This document shows, in pieces, positions 1-7,607 of a stretch of 24,884 nucleotides of DNA (the stretch's first letter is position 1; every line of letters begins with the position of its first letter). Under the pieces are notes generated by a model. It was given only the letters and a program-made list of their open reading frames with translations. It ran no database searches and was not told the origin of the DNA. A program made the translations under genes and the position numbers. This DNA is from a virus. Where the stretch lies: IMG/VR virus record IMGVR_UViG_3300008267_000341, positions 1 through 24,884 of that record. One strand, 5' to 3'.

Positions 1-1
1 A

Positions 2-610
2 CGTTCATTTTGTACTAATAATAATGCTGCATATGTGGCTGTTGAAGAAACTTATGGAGATGTTAGTTACAATGGTCACGCTAAAAAAGGTAAGGAATTT
101 GAAAATCAAATGACTAACTTTGGTATCTTAATGGAAATTAAGGGTATTGAAGATCCATTTAAATGGAGTAGAGATGTAGTTGATAAATGCAATGTTAATT
201 CTGCTTTATTTAATACTCACGCAGGTCTTTATTATTCTCCAAATCTAACAAGACGACCTTCACATACATCAGAAGGAAATGTAGTATCATGTTTTCCTAT
301 AGATAGTTTAGATATATTTAAAGAAGCAATGGGTGAATATGCTGATTATGTTTTAAACTTTATTGATGATATGAATAAAGTATTTGAGTTTGGTGATGAT
401 TGGGGTATATATATTCCTGAAGTAAAATATTTAAGTCCTGAACCATTAGTTAATTACCATAACTTGTCATTAACAACTTATCCAAATGTATACTTTGTAG
501 GAGATGCTTTAAGTGCTCGTGGCATTACAGTATCAGGTGCACACGGTATTTATGTAGCTGAAAAATTAATTCAACATAATCATCTTGTAGACTTAACCTC
601 AACTAATTAA
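2..610 (+). CDS. FAD-dependent oxidoreductase, C-terminal part (5' truncated by window edge)
   Basis: The reading frame is open to the first bases of the window, so the gene begins upstream. A GTG at position 35 is internal and is not a credible start. The visible C-terminal ~200 residues end with a motif typical of two-dinucleotide-binding FAD oxidoreductases: VYFVGDALSARGITVSGAHG, followed by IYVAEKL. In that family the GD-x-x-(S/G)-x-R-GI segment contacts the FAD and ends the protein. The early segment RSFCTNNNAAYVAVEE resembles the conserved RsFCmCpgG stretch of the uncharacterised FAD-dependent dehydrogenases of COG2509. The substrate cannot be told, and the dinucleotide-binding N-terminus is not visible. 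It lies at the upstream edge of a phage gene block and is probably an auxiliary metabolic or nucleic-acid-modification gene. Family level is fairly sure; function is unknown. Confidence 0.72.
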   Translation, partial: RSFCTNNNAAYVAVEETYGDVSYNGHAKKGKEFENQMTNFGILMEIKGIEDPFKWSRDVVDKCNVNSALFNTHAGLYYSPNLTRRPSHTSEGNVVSCFPIDSLDIFKEAMGEYADYVLNFIDDMNKVFEFGDDWGIYIPEVKYLSPEPLVNYHNLSLTTYPNVYFVGDALSARGITVSGAHGIYVAEKLIQHNHLVDLTSTN

Positions 611-612
611 TT

Positions 613-621
613 ATATTTAAA
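613..621 (+). promoter_or_regulatory. Degenerate ATATTTATA-type element (ATATTTAAA)
   Basis: An ATATTTAAA sequence lies 14 bases before the start of the 76-aa gene. It sits where the ATATTTATA element sits before other genes of this window, but matches only 7 of 9 positions. It could be a weak version of the element or simply AT-rich leader. Confidence 0.25.
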
Positions 622-635
622 TAAATAAAAACAAT

Positions 636-866
636 ATGGCAAAAGATACAGGAGTAAAGAAAATGAAAACAATTGATGGTAAAATTGTATATCATCTAGA
701 CGGTAAACTTCATAATTGGGAAGAACCAGCAATAGTATATCCAGATGGAAAAAAAGAATATTGGTTATTCGGTATTCAATACACTAAAGATGAATTTATG
801 GATCGCAAACGTGATTCAAATGGTGTACCACCAGCAAAGGACCCGAAATATGATACACGTCTTTAA
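636..866 (+). CDS. Small HREDGPA-like hypothetical protein (76 aa)
   Basis: This 76-residue protein has the pattern DGKLHNWEEPAIVYPDGKKE followed by YWLFGIQYTKDEF. It matches the small phage and bacterial proteins with G-x-x-H-R-x-D-G-P-A type repeats, in which a G-x-x-H-x-x-x-x-P-A core is followed by a D/G turn and W/Y-x-x-x-G. No enzyme motif is visible. The start sits in an A-rich leader (aaataaataaaaacaat) with no Shine-Dalgarno, as for most genes here. It is separated by 25 bases from the oxidoreductase and by a 25-base gap with an ATATTTATA element from the next gene. The role of such proteins in phages is not known to me. That it is a real gene is likely; the function is not assigned. 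Confidence 0.7.
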   Translation: MAKDTGVKKMKTIDGKIVYHLDGKLHNWEEPAIVYPDGKKEYWLFGIQYTKDEFMDRKRDSNGVPPAKDPKYDTRL

Positions 867-869
867 TTA

Positions 870-878
870 ATATTTATA
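870..878 (+). promoter_or_regulatory. ATATTTATA element, putative phage late promoter core
   Basis: Exact ATATTTATA ending 13 bases before the ATG at 892. The same 9-mer and spacing recur before the terminase and PhoH genes. It is the exact reverse complement of TATAAATAT, the T4 late promoter core, yet is always in this orientation relative to the + strand genes. Confidence 0.5.
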
Positions 879-891
879 TCAAATAACTAGT

Positions 892-1413
892 ATGAAAATA
901 GGATTATGTGGCACAATGTCAGTTGGTAAAACAACGTTAGTTAAAGCGTTGGCTAAAACTGCTGAATTTAAAAACTATAAAACTGCTACTGAACGTAGCA
1001 AATACTTACGTGATTTAGGTATTCCATTAAACACTGATTCAACTGTTAATGGTCAATTTGTATTTTTAGCTGAACGAGCTAGTGAATTATTACATGAAAA
1101 TATATTAACAGATAGAACAATATGGGATGTATGTTCATTTACAATGTTAGCTAAATCTATTGGTACACATGACAAATCTCAGTTTGTTAATGCGGCAATG
1201 ACATTAAGAGAACAATATGATGTTGTATTCTATATTGAACCAGTTGGTGTAGAAATGGAAGATAATGGTGTAAGAGAAACAAATCTTGAATATAGAGCTG
1301 ATATTAATCAAGAAATATTGCGTTTATTATCATTATTTCCACCTAAAAAATTAGTAATATTACATGGTTCAACTAAAGATCGTGTAAAAACTGTATTAGA
1401 CGCTTTAAAATAA
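892..1413 (+). CDS. P-loop NTPase, NadR/deoxynucleotide-kinase-like (AAA_28 type)
   Basis: The protein opens with a Walker A motif GTMSVGKTT at residues 7-15 directly after a short beta strand (KIGLC). This layout is typical of small P-loop kinases. A second motif, ILTDRTIWDVCSF, near residues 71-83 has the D-R of nucleoside-kinase-like proteins, and VVFYIEPVGVE near residue 110 looks like the next core strand. The overall length (173 aa) suits a NadR-type or thymidylate/deoxynucleoside-kinase-like ATPase. The phosphate acceptor cannot be read from the sequence. In a phage it could serve nucleotide metabolism or NAD salvage. The start is the first ATG, 13 bases after an ATATTTATA element. Confidence 0.68.
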   Translation: MKIGLCGTMSVGKTTLVKALAKTAEFKNYKTATERSKYLRDLGIPLNTDSTVNGQFVFLAERASELLHENILTDRTIWDVCSFTMLAKSIGTHDKSQFVNAAMTLREQYDVVFYIEPVGVEMEDNGVRETNLEYRADINQEILRLLSLFPPKKLVILHGSTKDRVKTVLDALK

Positions 1414-1414
1414 A

Positions 1415-1423
1415 ATATTTATT
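1415..1423 (+). promoter_or_regulatory. ATATTTATT element, variant of the putative promoter motif
   Basis: ATATTTATT lies two bases after the stop of the kinase-like gene and ends 18 bases before the next ATG. It differs from the common 9-mer only at the last base. Confidence 0.4.
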
Positions 1424-1441
1424 AACATAACAACAACAATC

Positions 1442-2401
1442 ATGGCAGATTTCGATTACAAAAAGTTTATAACTGAGGCGAAGCTTAAAATTAAAGTTCC
1501 TGTAAAGGAAATGGCTCGTGTCGCTAAAGAAAAATATAAATTAAACCCAAACTTTCCAGAACTTAAAGATAGAATTAAAACTCCATCTAATTATAAGACA
1601 GATAGAAAACAACAAGTTATTAACTACTTTTTAGCTCAAGCTAAAGAACAAGGTATTAAACCTATGGATGTTGAGCTATTAAAAAGTGACATTGAGAAAA
1701 ATTCAGCTCCAGGTGTTAACTGGTCTTTCACTCCTGATATTCGTAATCAATTGTTACAAGCAACAACTGTAAAACCAGAAACTGCTCCTGATGAAGAAGA
1801 AGGTGGTTATTTTGGTGATTATGGTGATGCTGAAGATATGTTTATTGGTAAATCAAAACTTAAGGGTAGAAAAGCAATGGGTAAAGATGATGAAGAAGGC
1901 CCAACAGAAAAAGATTTAGCTAAACTTAAATTACCAAAAGCAACTCCATTAAACTCTAAAGTAGGAGATTTCTTTAATAGCTACTCAGGATTAATAGATA
2001 AAATTATTAAGAAGTACGCTACATCAACTATGAAAACAGGTCGTGTAGTTAAAGAAGCTGAAGACGGAGGAATGTCAAGTGCTGATTTTAAATCTGCTAA
2101 TCTTAAATCTAAAGAAGCAGCTAAAGAAGCATTACCTGAATTAATTGGTCAACTTGTAGATGCTCTTAAAGCATTAAAATCAGAAGATCAAGTAGCATAT
2201 GTTAAAGTATTAAATGATCTTGACAAATATAAGTTCACACCTACAAATACTAAGAATGTTCTTAAACAACTTCTTAAAGCATTAGATGAACCAACAATGC
2301 CTACAATAGCAGGTAAAAAGAAGAAAAGTGATGATGATGAATTAAAAGCTTTAGGAATTGATGATGAACCAATCAAATTAGACGGCGAAGAAGAAATTTA
2401 A
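1442..2401 (+). CDS. Hypothetical head-region protein with N-terminal capsid-targeting-like peptide
   Basis: I do not recognise this 319-aa protein as a family. The N-terminus MADFDYKKFITE|AKLKIK strongly resembles the T4 internal-protein capsid-targeting sequence (IPIII starts MKTYQEFIAE|A, from memory), which the gp21 protease cuts after I-x-E. Downstream are acidic and lysine-rich stretches: DEEEGG and DAED near residues 119-132, and KKKKSDDDE near residue 292. A helical Lys/Ala/Glu-rich middle follows, and the C-terminus is acidic (LDGEEEI). No transmembrane segment or enzyme motif is seen. The composition suits a prohead core or packaged internal protein. The gene ends 5 bases before the next ATG, so the two are co-transcribed. 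That it is a gene is sure; the head role is inference. Confidence 0.8.
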   Translation: MADFDYKKFITEAKLKIKVPVKEMARVAKEKYKLNPNFPELKDRIKTPSNYKTDRKQQVINYFLAQAKEQGIKPMDVELLKSDIEKNSAPGVNWSFTPDIRNQLLQATTVKPETAPDEEEGGYFGDYGDAEDMFIGKSKLKGRKAMGKDDEEGPTEKDLAKLKLPKATPLNSKVGDFFNSYSGLIDKIIKKYATSTMKTGRVVKEAEDGGMSSADFKSANLKSKEAAKEALPELIGQLVDALKALKSEDQVAYVKVLNDLDKYKFTPTNTKNVLKQLLKALDEPTMPTIAGKKKKSDDDELKALGIDDEPIKLDGEEEI

Positions 2402-2406
2402 ATATT

Positions 2407-3081
2407 ATGAAAAAATACATTTTACCAGTTATTTTACTTTTAATTGTGTTATGGTTTGCTTTTGATAAAGTAACTAACATTGGATTAACAAGTGAATTCA
2501 AAGCAAAACAAGATAGTTTAGTACATGCTGTTGATAGCATGCAATTAGTAATTGCTAAAGAAGATGCTGAAATAGATTCTTTAGATTTAGTAGCTGTTGA
2601 GTTACAATACAAAGTAGATCATCAAAAAGCAAAAGTAATTAAAATTGTTGAAACTATTGAAGTTGAAAAAAACAACATTGATTCTTATTCAGAACAAGAA
2701 CTAATTAGTTCACTTAATAAACATTATCCTAAAGATACAGTAACTAACCCATTACCTGTAGCACAACCAGTATTAGTGAGCGTTGCTAAGGATTTAGTAG
2801 AATTAGATGGTGCTAAACAAATTATAGTACTTAAGGATTCATCTATCAACACATTAGAAGAAAAAGTTACTGTTAAAGATAGTGTTATTGCTAAGTATGT
2901 TTCTAAGGAAAATACCTATAAAAACATGGTTGCTAATCAACAAACACAAATTAAAGATTGGAAATTCCAATATAATACATTACAATTAGAAAATACAAAA
3001 CTAAAAGCTAAAAATAAATTTACTAAAATTGGCGCTGGATTAATTACAGGCGGTTTAATTTATTTAATGCTAGCAAAATAA
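2407..3081 (+). CDS. Membrane-anchored coiled-coil protein, possible spanin-like lysis protein
   Basis: The 224-aa product begins KKYILPVILLLIVLWFAF, a strong uncleaved membrane segment at residues 3-19. It is followed by a long charged, heptad-rich region (about 30-95 and 140-205). A short hydrophobic Gly-rich tail (IGAGLITGGLIYLMLA, about 208-223) may be a second membrane contact. The middle contains LNKHYPKDT, followed by Val/Leu-rich periplasm-like sequence. N-anchored coiled coils of this size in Bacteroidota phages are often suspected inner-membrane spanins, but a C-terminal membrane segment is not typical of Rz. No holin or endolysin is adjacent. It is the last gene before a strong terminator. 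It could also be a structural or superinfection-exclusion membrane protein. Confidence 0.75.
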   Translation: MKKYILPVILLLIVLWFAFDKVTNIGLTSEFKAKQDSLVHAVDSMQLVIAKEDAEIDSLDLVAVELQYKVDHQKAKVIKIVETIEVEKNNIDSYSEQELISSLNKHYPKDTVTNPLPVAQPVLVSVAKDLVELDGAKQIIVLKDSSINTLEEKVTVKDSVIAKYVSKENTYKNMVANQQTQIKDWKFQYNTLQLENTKLKAKNKFTKIGAGLITGGLIYLMLAK

Positions 3082-3128
3082 TAGTACTTAACTGCATACC
3101 GTAAGATCTGCTCTAAGTCATTTGCCCC

Positions 3129-3150
3129 GCTATAGTCTCAGTATTATAGC
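3129..3150 (+). other. Small hairpin upstream of terminator
   Basis: GCTATA (3129-3134) pairs perfectly with TATAGC (3145-3150) around a 10-base loop. It is preceded by TGCCCC and followed five bases later by the terminator stem. A very similar arrangement occurs at 11833-11883, which suggests a composite 3'-end element. Confidence 0.5.
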
Positions 3151-3155
3151 TCTCT

Positions 3156-3185
3156 AACCTGCCCCCGTAAGGGCAGGTTTTTTTT
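3156..3185 (+). terminator. Rho-independent terminator
   Basis: A perfect 9-bp stem AACCTGCCC / GGGCAGGTT with loop CCGTAA is followed by eight T residues (3178-3185). It lies between the membrane protein gene and the large terminase gene, directly before an ATATTTATA element, so it separates two transcription units. Confidence 0.92.
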
Positions 3186-3187
3186 AT

Positions 3188-3196
3188 ATATTTATA
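3188..3196 (+). promoter_or_regulatory. ATATTTATA element before the terminase gene
   Basis: Exact ATATTTATA three bases after the T tract of the terminator and 13 bases before the terminase ATG. The terminator-then-motif order is the best positional argument that the motif is a promoter reading rightwards. Confidence 0.6.
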
Positions 3197-3209
3197 TACA
3201 ACAAAGTAT

Positions 3210-4799
3210 ATGAGTGAACAACAGAATATAAAGGATATAATTAAACAGGAATATGTTAAGTGCGCTACTGATCCTGTTTATTTCATGAAAAAATATTATT
3301 GGATACAACACCCACAACGTGGCCGTATCCAATTTAATTTATACCCATTCCAAGAGGGTGTATTACATCAATTAAAAAAGAATAAATACAGCATTGTAAA
3401 TAAGTCAAGACAATTAGGTATATCTACCTTATCTTCCGCTTATTCACTTTGGTTAATGCTATTCCAGAAAGATAAAAATATACTTTGTATCGCTACCAAG
3501 CAGGAAACCGCGAAAAACATGGTTACCAAAGTAAAATTTGCTTATGATAACTTACCTACTTGGTTACAATTAAAAGCAATAGAAAATAACAAATTAAGTC
3601 TAAAATTAAGTAACGGATCTCAAATTAAAGCAATTGGTGCGACAGGCGACGCAGGTAGATCTGAAGCTGTATCATTACTGTTACTAGATGAGGCCGCGTT
3701 TATTGAAGGTATAGATGAGATATTTGCTTCTGCTCAACAAACCTTAGCTACAGGAGGACAATGTATAGCCATTTCAACTCCATTTGGTACAGGTAACTGG
3801 TTCCATAGAACATTTATTGGAGGTGAAGAAGGTAAAAACGGATTTACATCAATAAAATTACCATGGACAGTACATCCAGAACGAACTCAAAAATGGAGAG
3901 ATGAACAAGATGCTATTTTAGGAGTTAGAAATGCTGCTCAAGAGTGTGACTGTGACTTTACAACTTCAGGTGATACAGTTGTTGAACCTGATATCTTAAA
4001 TTTCTATATTCAAACATATCAAGCAGATCCAATAGCTAAAGGAGGATTTGATGGTAATTTATGGCGTTGGGAATATCCTGACTACTCAAAAAACTATATT
4101 GTAGTGGCTGACGTTGCTCGTGGTGATGGTAAAGACTATTCTGCATGCCATGTTATTGATATTGAAAATGCTAAACAAGTAGAAGAATATAAAGGACAAC
4201 TTGGTACTAGAGACTACGGTCATTTATTAGTATCTATAGCTACCGAATGGAATAACGCCTTATTAGTGGTAGAAAACGCTAATATAGGTTGGGATACAAT
4301 ACAAACAATATTAGATAGAGGATACCAAAATGTTTATTACTCATCTAAATCAGATACTGCTAATATTACAATGGATAATTTTTTAAGCAGAAATGATAAT
4401 AACTTAGTGCCTGGATTTACAAACTCAACTAAAACAAGACCGCTTGTTATTTCAAAATTAGAAGCATACATGCGTGAACGAGCTTGTATTATACAATCAC
4501 GCCGCACATTAGAAGAATTAAGAACATTTGTTTGGAAACATGGTAAAGCTCAAGCCAATGATGGGTATAATGATGACCTTATAATGGCATTTGGTATTGG
4601 TATGTTCTTACGTGACACTGCTTTAAAGTTCTCTCAAACCGGTATGGACTTAACTCGAGCCTCACTTGGAGGTATAGGAAGAGTTTCGTATAATACCGGG
4701 CCAAGTAGCATGTACTCACCACATAGTCCTCAAAATTCCAACCCATGGCAAATGGATAATGGTGCAGGACAGATGGAAGACATTAGCTGGTTGGTATAA
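3210..4799 (+). CDS. terL: Terminase large subunit, T4 gp17-like (ATPase and nuclease)
   Basis: This is the motor that pumps DNA into the prohead through the portal and cuts concatemers. The ATPase domain has a Walker A SRQLGIST at residues 66-73, a form shared with T4 gp17 (SRQLGKTT). Walker B is LLLLDEAAF with D160 and E161, and the coupling motif is STPFGTGNWFH at 189-199. The nuclease domain shows the RNase H-like acidic set in order: D301 in VVADVARGDG, E355 in LLVVENAN, and D455/D456 in YNDDLIMAFG. These correspond to T4 D401, E458 and D542. At 529 aa it is shorter than T4 gp17 (610 aa), mainly at the N-terminus. The portal gene follows 30 bases later with its own motif. No small terminase (gp16) is visible nearby. 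Confidence 0.96.
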   Translation: MSEQQNIKDIIKQEYVKCATDPVYFMKKYYWIQHPQRGRIQFNLYPFQEGVLHQLKKNKYSIVNKSRQLGISTLSSAYSLWLMLFQKDKNILCIATKQETAKNMVTKVKFAYDNLPTWLQLKAIENNKLSLKLSNGSQIKAIGATGDAGRSEAVSLLLLDEAAFIEGIDEIFASAQQTLATGGQCIAISTPFGTGNWFHRTFIGGEEGKNGFTSIKLPWTVHPERTQKWRDEQDAILGVRNAAQECDCDFTTSGDTVVEPDILNFYIQTYQADPIAKGGFDGNLWRWEYPDYSKNYIVVADVARGDGKDYSACHVIDIENAKQVEEYKGQLGTRDYGHLLVSIATEWNNALLVVENANIGWDTIQTILDRGYQNVYYSSKSDTANITMDNFLSRNDNNLVPGFTNSTKTRPLVISKLEAYMRERACIIQSRRTLEELRTFVWKHGKAQANDGYNDDLIMAFGIGMFLRDTALKFSQTGMDLTRASLGGIGRVSYNTGPSSMYSPHSPQNSNPWQMDNGAGQMEDISWLV

Positions 4800-4804
4800 A
4801 ACAA

Positions 4805-4813
4805 ATATTTATA
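4805..4813 (+). promoter_or_regulatory. ATATTTATA element before the portal gene
   Basis: Exact ATATTTATA in the 30-base gap between terminase and portal genes, ending 16 bases before the portal ATG. Confidence 0.5.
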
Positions 4814-4829
4814 ACATATACAGAAAATT

Positions 4830-6719
4830 ATGGGATTATTTGACAATCTTAAACGATTATTCTCCTCAGATGTCGTTATTCGCAATGTAGGAGGTGATGA
4901 ATTAAGAGTAATAGATACAGATCGTATACAATCGTTAGGTACTTTACAAACTAATGCATTGGTTGATAGATTTACTAAAATCTACACTACATCTGGTGCT
5001 GGTATTTACAACGTTAACAACGTTTATAACTATCAAACATTAAGAGTACAACTTTATACAGACTATGAATCAATGGATACAGACGCTATTGTAGCATCTG
5101 CGTTAGATATCATTGCTGATGAGTGTACTTTAAAAAATGAGCATGGTGAAATGCTCCATATTCGTTCAGCAGACGAAAATATTCAAAAGATATTATACAA
5201 CTTATTTTACGATGTATTAAATATCGAATTCAACTTATGGAGTTGGGCTCGTAACATGTGTAAGTATGGTGATTTTTATCTTAAATTAGAAATTGCTGAA
5301 AAATTTGGTGTGTATAATGTAATACCATTCTCAGCTTATTCAATTATTAGAGAAGAAGGTACAGATATTAATAATCCTACTTATGTAAGATTTAAATATG
5401 ACCCAACAAGTGTATCTGGTATCACAACACCACAAACACAATACGCGTTAGGTACCGCTACAGCGGATATTTACTTTGAAAATTACGAAATGGCTCACTT
5501 CAGATTAATAAGTGACGTTAACTATTTACCTTATGGTAGAAGTTACCTAGAACCAGGCCGTAAGATATTTAAACAAATGGTTTTAATGGAAGATGCGATG
5601 TTGATTCATAGAATTGTTCGCGCTCCTGAAAAACGTATTTTCTATATGAACGTAGGTGCTATTCCTCCGAATGAGGTAGAAGCATTTATGCAAAAAACAG
5701 TACAAAAACTTAAAAAAGTACCTTATGTTGACCCACAAACCGGCCAATATAACTTGAAGTTCAATATGATGAACATGATGGAAGACTTTTACATTCCTGT
5801 AAGAGGTAATGACCAATCAACTCGTATTGAATCAGCAAAAGGTATGGAATATAACGGTATTGAAGACGTTGCTTACTTAAGAGATAAATTATTTGCTGCT
5901 CTTAAGATACCTAAAGCATTTATGGGTTATGAAAAAGATTTAACTGGTAAAGCCACATTAGCTGCCGAGGATATCAGATTCGCTCGTACAGTAGAACGTA
6001 TTCAACGTATATTATTGTCTGAATTAACTAAGATTGCATTAGTGCACTTATATAGTCAGGGATATGATGGTGAATCTTTAACTAACTTCGACTTATCATT
6101 AACTACACCATCTATCATTTATGATCAAGAACGTGTTAACTTAATGAAGGAAAAAGTTGAGTTAGCTAGCACTATTATGGAAAATAGTTTATTACCAACT
6201 GATTGGATCTATGATAATTTATTCCATTTCAGCGAAGATCAATATGATGAATATCGTGATTTAATAATAGAAGATAAGAAACGCCAATTTAGAGTAAATC
6301 AAATTGCAGAAGAAGGTAATGATCCAAACGAAAGTGGTCAAGTGTATGGTACACCATCACAATTAGCTACAGCTTATGGTAAAGGTAGAGGAGATGGTGA
6401 TGTTCCAACTGGATATGATGAGAAAAATCCAAATGAACCTGTACATCTTGTTGGTCGTCCTGAAAAATCTGCATCAAATATCAATCGCCAAGATAATGCA
6501 TTTGGTAAAGATCGTATAGGTGTTAAGACATACAGTACAGCAGGTGCTGACCAAGAAGATAGTTTAGCAAAAACACAATGGAAAGGTGGCTCACCATTAG
6601 CTTTAGAAACATATCTTAAAAATAAGAAAATGTTCGCTAACATTCCTGTAAATCGTAAAACAACATTATTTGAAAACGGTATGTTAGATGAAAACAACAT
6701 CCGTGAAGAAATTAAATAA
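4830..6719 (+). CDS. gp20: Portal protein, T4 gp20-like
   Basis: The portal forms the dodecameric ring at one capsid vertex, on which head assembly starts and through which gp17 packages DNA. The sequence matches the T4 portal family along most of its length. Examples are DAIVASALDIIADECT near residues 87-102, SWARNMCKYGDFYLKLE near 147-163, the E-G-R-K-I-F-K-Q-type stretch near 242-250, and VPYVDPQTGQYNLKFN with MMEDFYIPVRG before the clip and stem region. LRDKLFAALKIPKAFMGYE near 350-370 is also typical. Length is 629 aa against 524 in T4. The extra C-terminus, from about residue 500, is Gly/Asn-rich and low complexity. The end carries TTLFE|NGML, a possible prohead-protease-type site. Confidence 0.95.
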   Translation: MGLFDNLKRLFSSDVVIRNVGGDELRVIDTDRIQSLGTLQTNALVDRFTKIYTTSGAGIYNVNNVYNYQTLRVQLYTDYESMDTDAIVASALDIIADECTLKNEHGEMLHIRSADENIQKILYNLFYDVLNIEFNLWSWARNMCKYGDFYLKLEIAEKFGVYNVIPFSAYSIIREEGTDINNPTYVRFKYDPTSVSGITTPQTQYALGTATADIYFENYEMAHFRLISDVNYLPYGRSYLEPGRKIFKQMVLMEDAMLIHRIVRAPEKRIFYMNVGAIPPNEVEAFMQKTVQKLKKVPYVDPQTGQYNLKFNMMNMMEDFYIPVRGNDQSTRIESAKGMEYNGIEDVAYLRDKLFAALKIPKAFMGYEKDLTGKATLAAEDIRFARTVERIQRILLSELTKIALVHLYSQGYDGESLTNFDLSLTTPSIIYDQERVNLMKEKVELASTIMENSLLPTDWIYDNLFHFSEDQYDEYRDLIIEDKKRQFRVNQIAEEGNDPNESGQVYGTPSQLATAYGKGRGDGDVPTGYDEKNPNEPVHLVGRPEKSASNINRQDNAFGKDRIGVKTYSTAGADQEDSLAKTQWKGGSPLALETYLKNKKMFANIPVNRKTTLFENGMLDENNIREEIK

Positions 6720-6724
6720 ACTAC

Positions 6725-6733
6725 ATATTTATA
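6725..6733 (+). promoter_or_regulatory. ATATTTATA element
   Basis: Exact ATATTTATA six bases after the portal stop and 22 bases before the ATG of the 283-aa gene. Confidence 0.5.
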
Positions 6734-6755
6734 AGTAGTATCATCATACTAGACT

Positions 6756-7607
6756 ATGCGTATCAAACATAACAAATTTCGTAACACTGGTGTATTATTT
6801 GAGCTATTAGTGCGTCAAATAGCATCAGATACGTTGGCTAATGCCGATTCTAAAGCGGTAAAGATTGTAAAGAAATTTTTTCACAATAGTGAAATTGCAA
6901 AGGAACATAAACTTTACCATACAATCTTAACAGCCCCACGTTTAAGTGAGGGCAAAGCTGAGGCTTTAATTAATACTACTATTGATTTAGCTAAAAAATT
7001 AAACAAAGAAACATTACTTAAAGAAAAATACAATTTAATTAAGGAAGTTAAAAAACATTACAACCTTGAAAGTTTCTTTAAGTCAACTGTAAATAACTAT
7101 AAAGCATTAGCAGCCGCTTACACATTGTTTGAGGTAGCTATGGAAAGCAAGTTTGTTGAACCAAAACAAGTGGTGTTAAACAAGCTTACTTTAATGGAAC
7201 ATATCACTAAGAAAACATTAATTGAAGCAGCTGACACAGATGTTGCTCAAGCTTTATCTAAAGAAGATAAGAATGTACGTATCTTAGCATATAGAATGTT
7301 AATTGAGAAATTTAACAGTAAATATTCAACATTAAGTGACCGTCAAAAGTCAGTACTTAAGGAATTCATTAACAATATTTCTAATCCTGAACATCTTAAA
7401 ACATACATCAACGAGAACCTTAATAAAGTTAAAACTGAATTAAGCGATTTAATTAAACAAGTTGACGATAAGACAACTGAAATTAAATTAAACGAAGTTA
7501 TAACGTTGATTAAGCCGATTTCTAACAAGTCGTCTGTAAAAGATGATCATTTAGTAGCATTACTTCAATATCAGCAACTAGCTGAAGAAATCAAAAGAGT
7601 TAGTTAA
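6756..7607 (+). CDS. Conserved helical phage protein of unknown function (portal-adjacent)
   Basis: A 283-aa protein opening MRIKHNKFRNTGVLFELLVR. It is almost entirely predicted helix and rich in Lys, Leu, Glu and Asn, with no catalytic motif, membrane segment or signal peptide that I can see. I recall similar portal-adjacent proteins from uncultured T4-like phages, but not a function. Its place between gp20 and gp21 is where T4 encodes gp67 and gp68, small prohead core proteins, so a core or assembly-chaperone role is possible. The fit is positional only, as those T4 proteins are much shorter. The stop (TAA) is directly followed by the ATG of the next gene, so the two are translationally adjacent. 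Confidence 0.85.
   Translation: MRIKHNKFRNTGVLFELLVRQIASDTLANADSKAVKIVKKFFHNSEIAKEHKLYHTILTAPRLSEGKAEALINTTIDLAKKLNKETLLKEKYNLIKEVKKHYNLESFFKSTVNNYKALAAAYTLFEVAMESKFVEPKQVVLNKLTLMEHITKKTLIEAADTDVAQALSKEDKNVRILAYRMLIEKFNSKYSTLSDRQKSVLKEFINNISNPEHLKTYINENLNKVKTELSDLIKQVDDKTTEIKLNEVITLIKPISNKSSVKDDHLVALLQYQQLAEEIKRVS

Noticed and set aside
35-37. GTG as start of the first gene
   Set aside because: The frame is open upstream to the window edge and the upstream residues (RSFCTNNNAAY) fit the oxidoreductase family, so the gene is truncated by the window.
3082-3155. Possible tRNA or tRNA remnant before the terminator
   Set aside because: One hairpin resembles a short arm, but there is no acceptor stem, anticodon arm or GTTCGAATC-type T arm on either strand.
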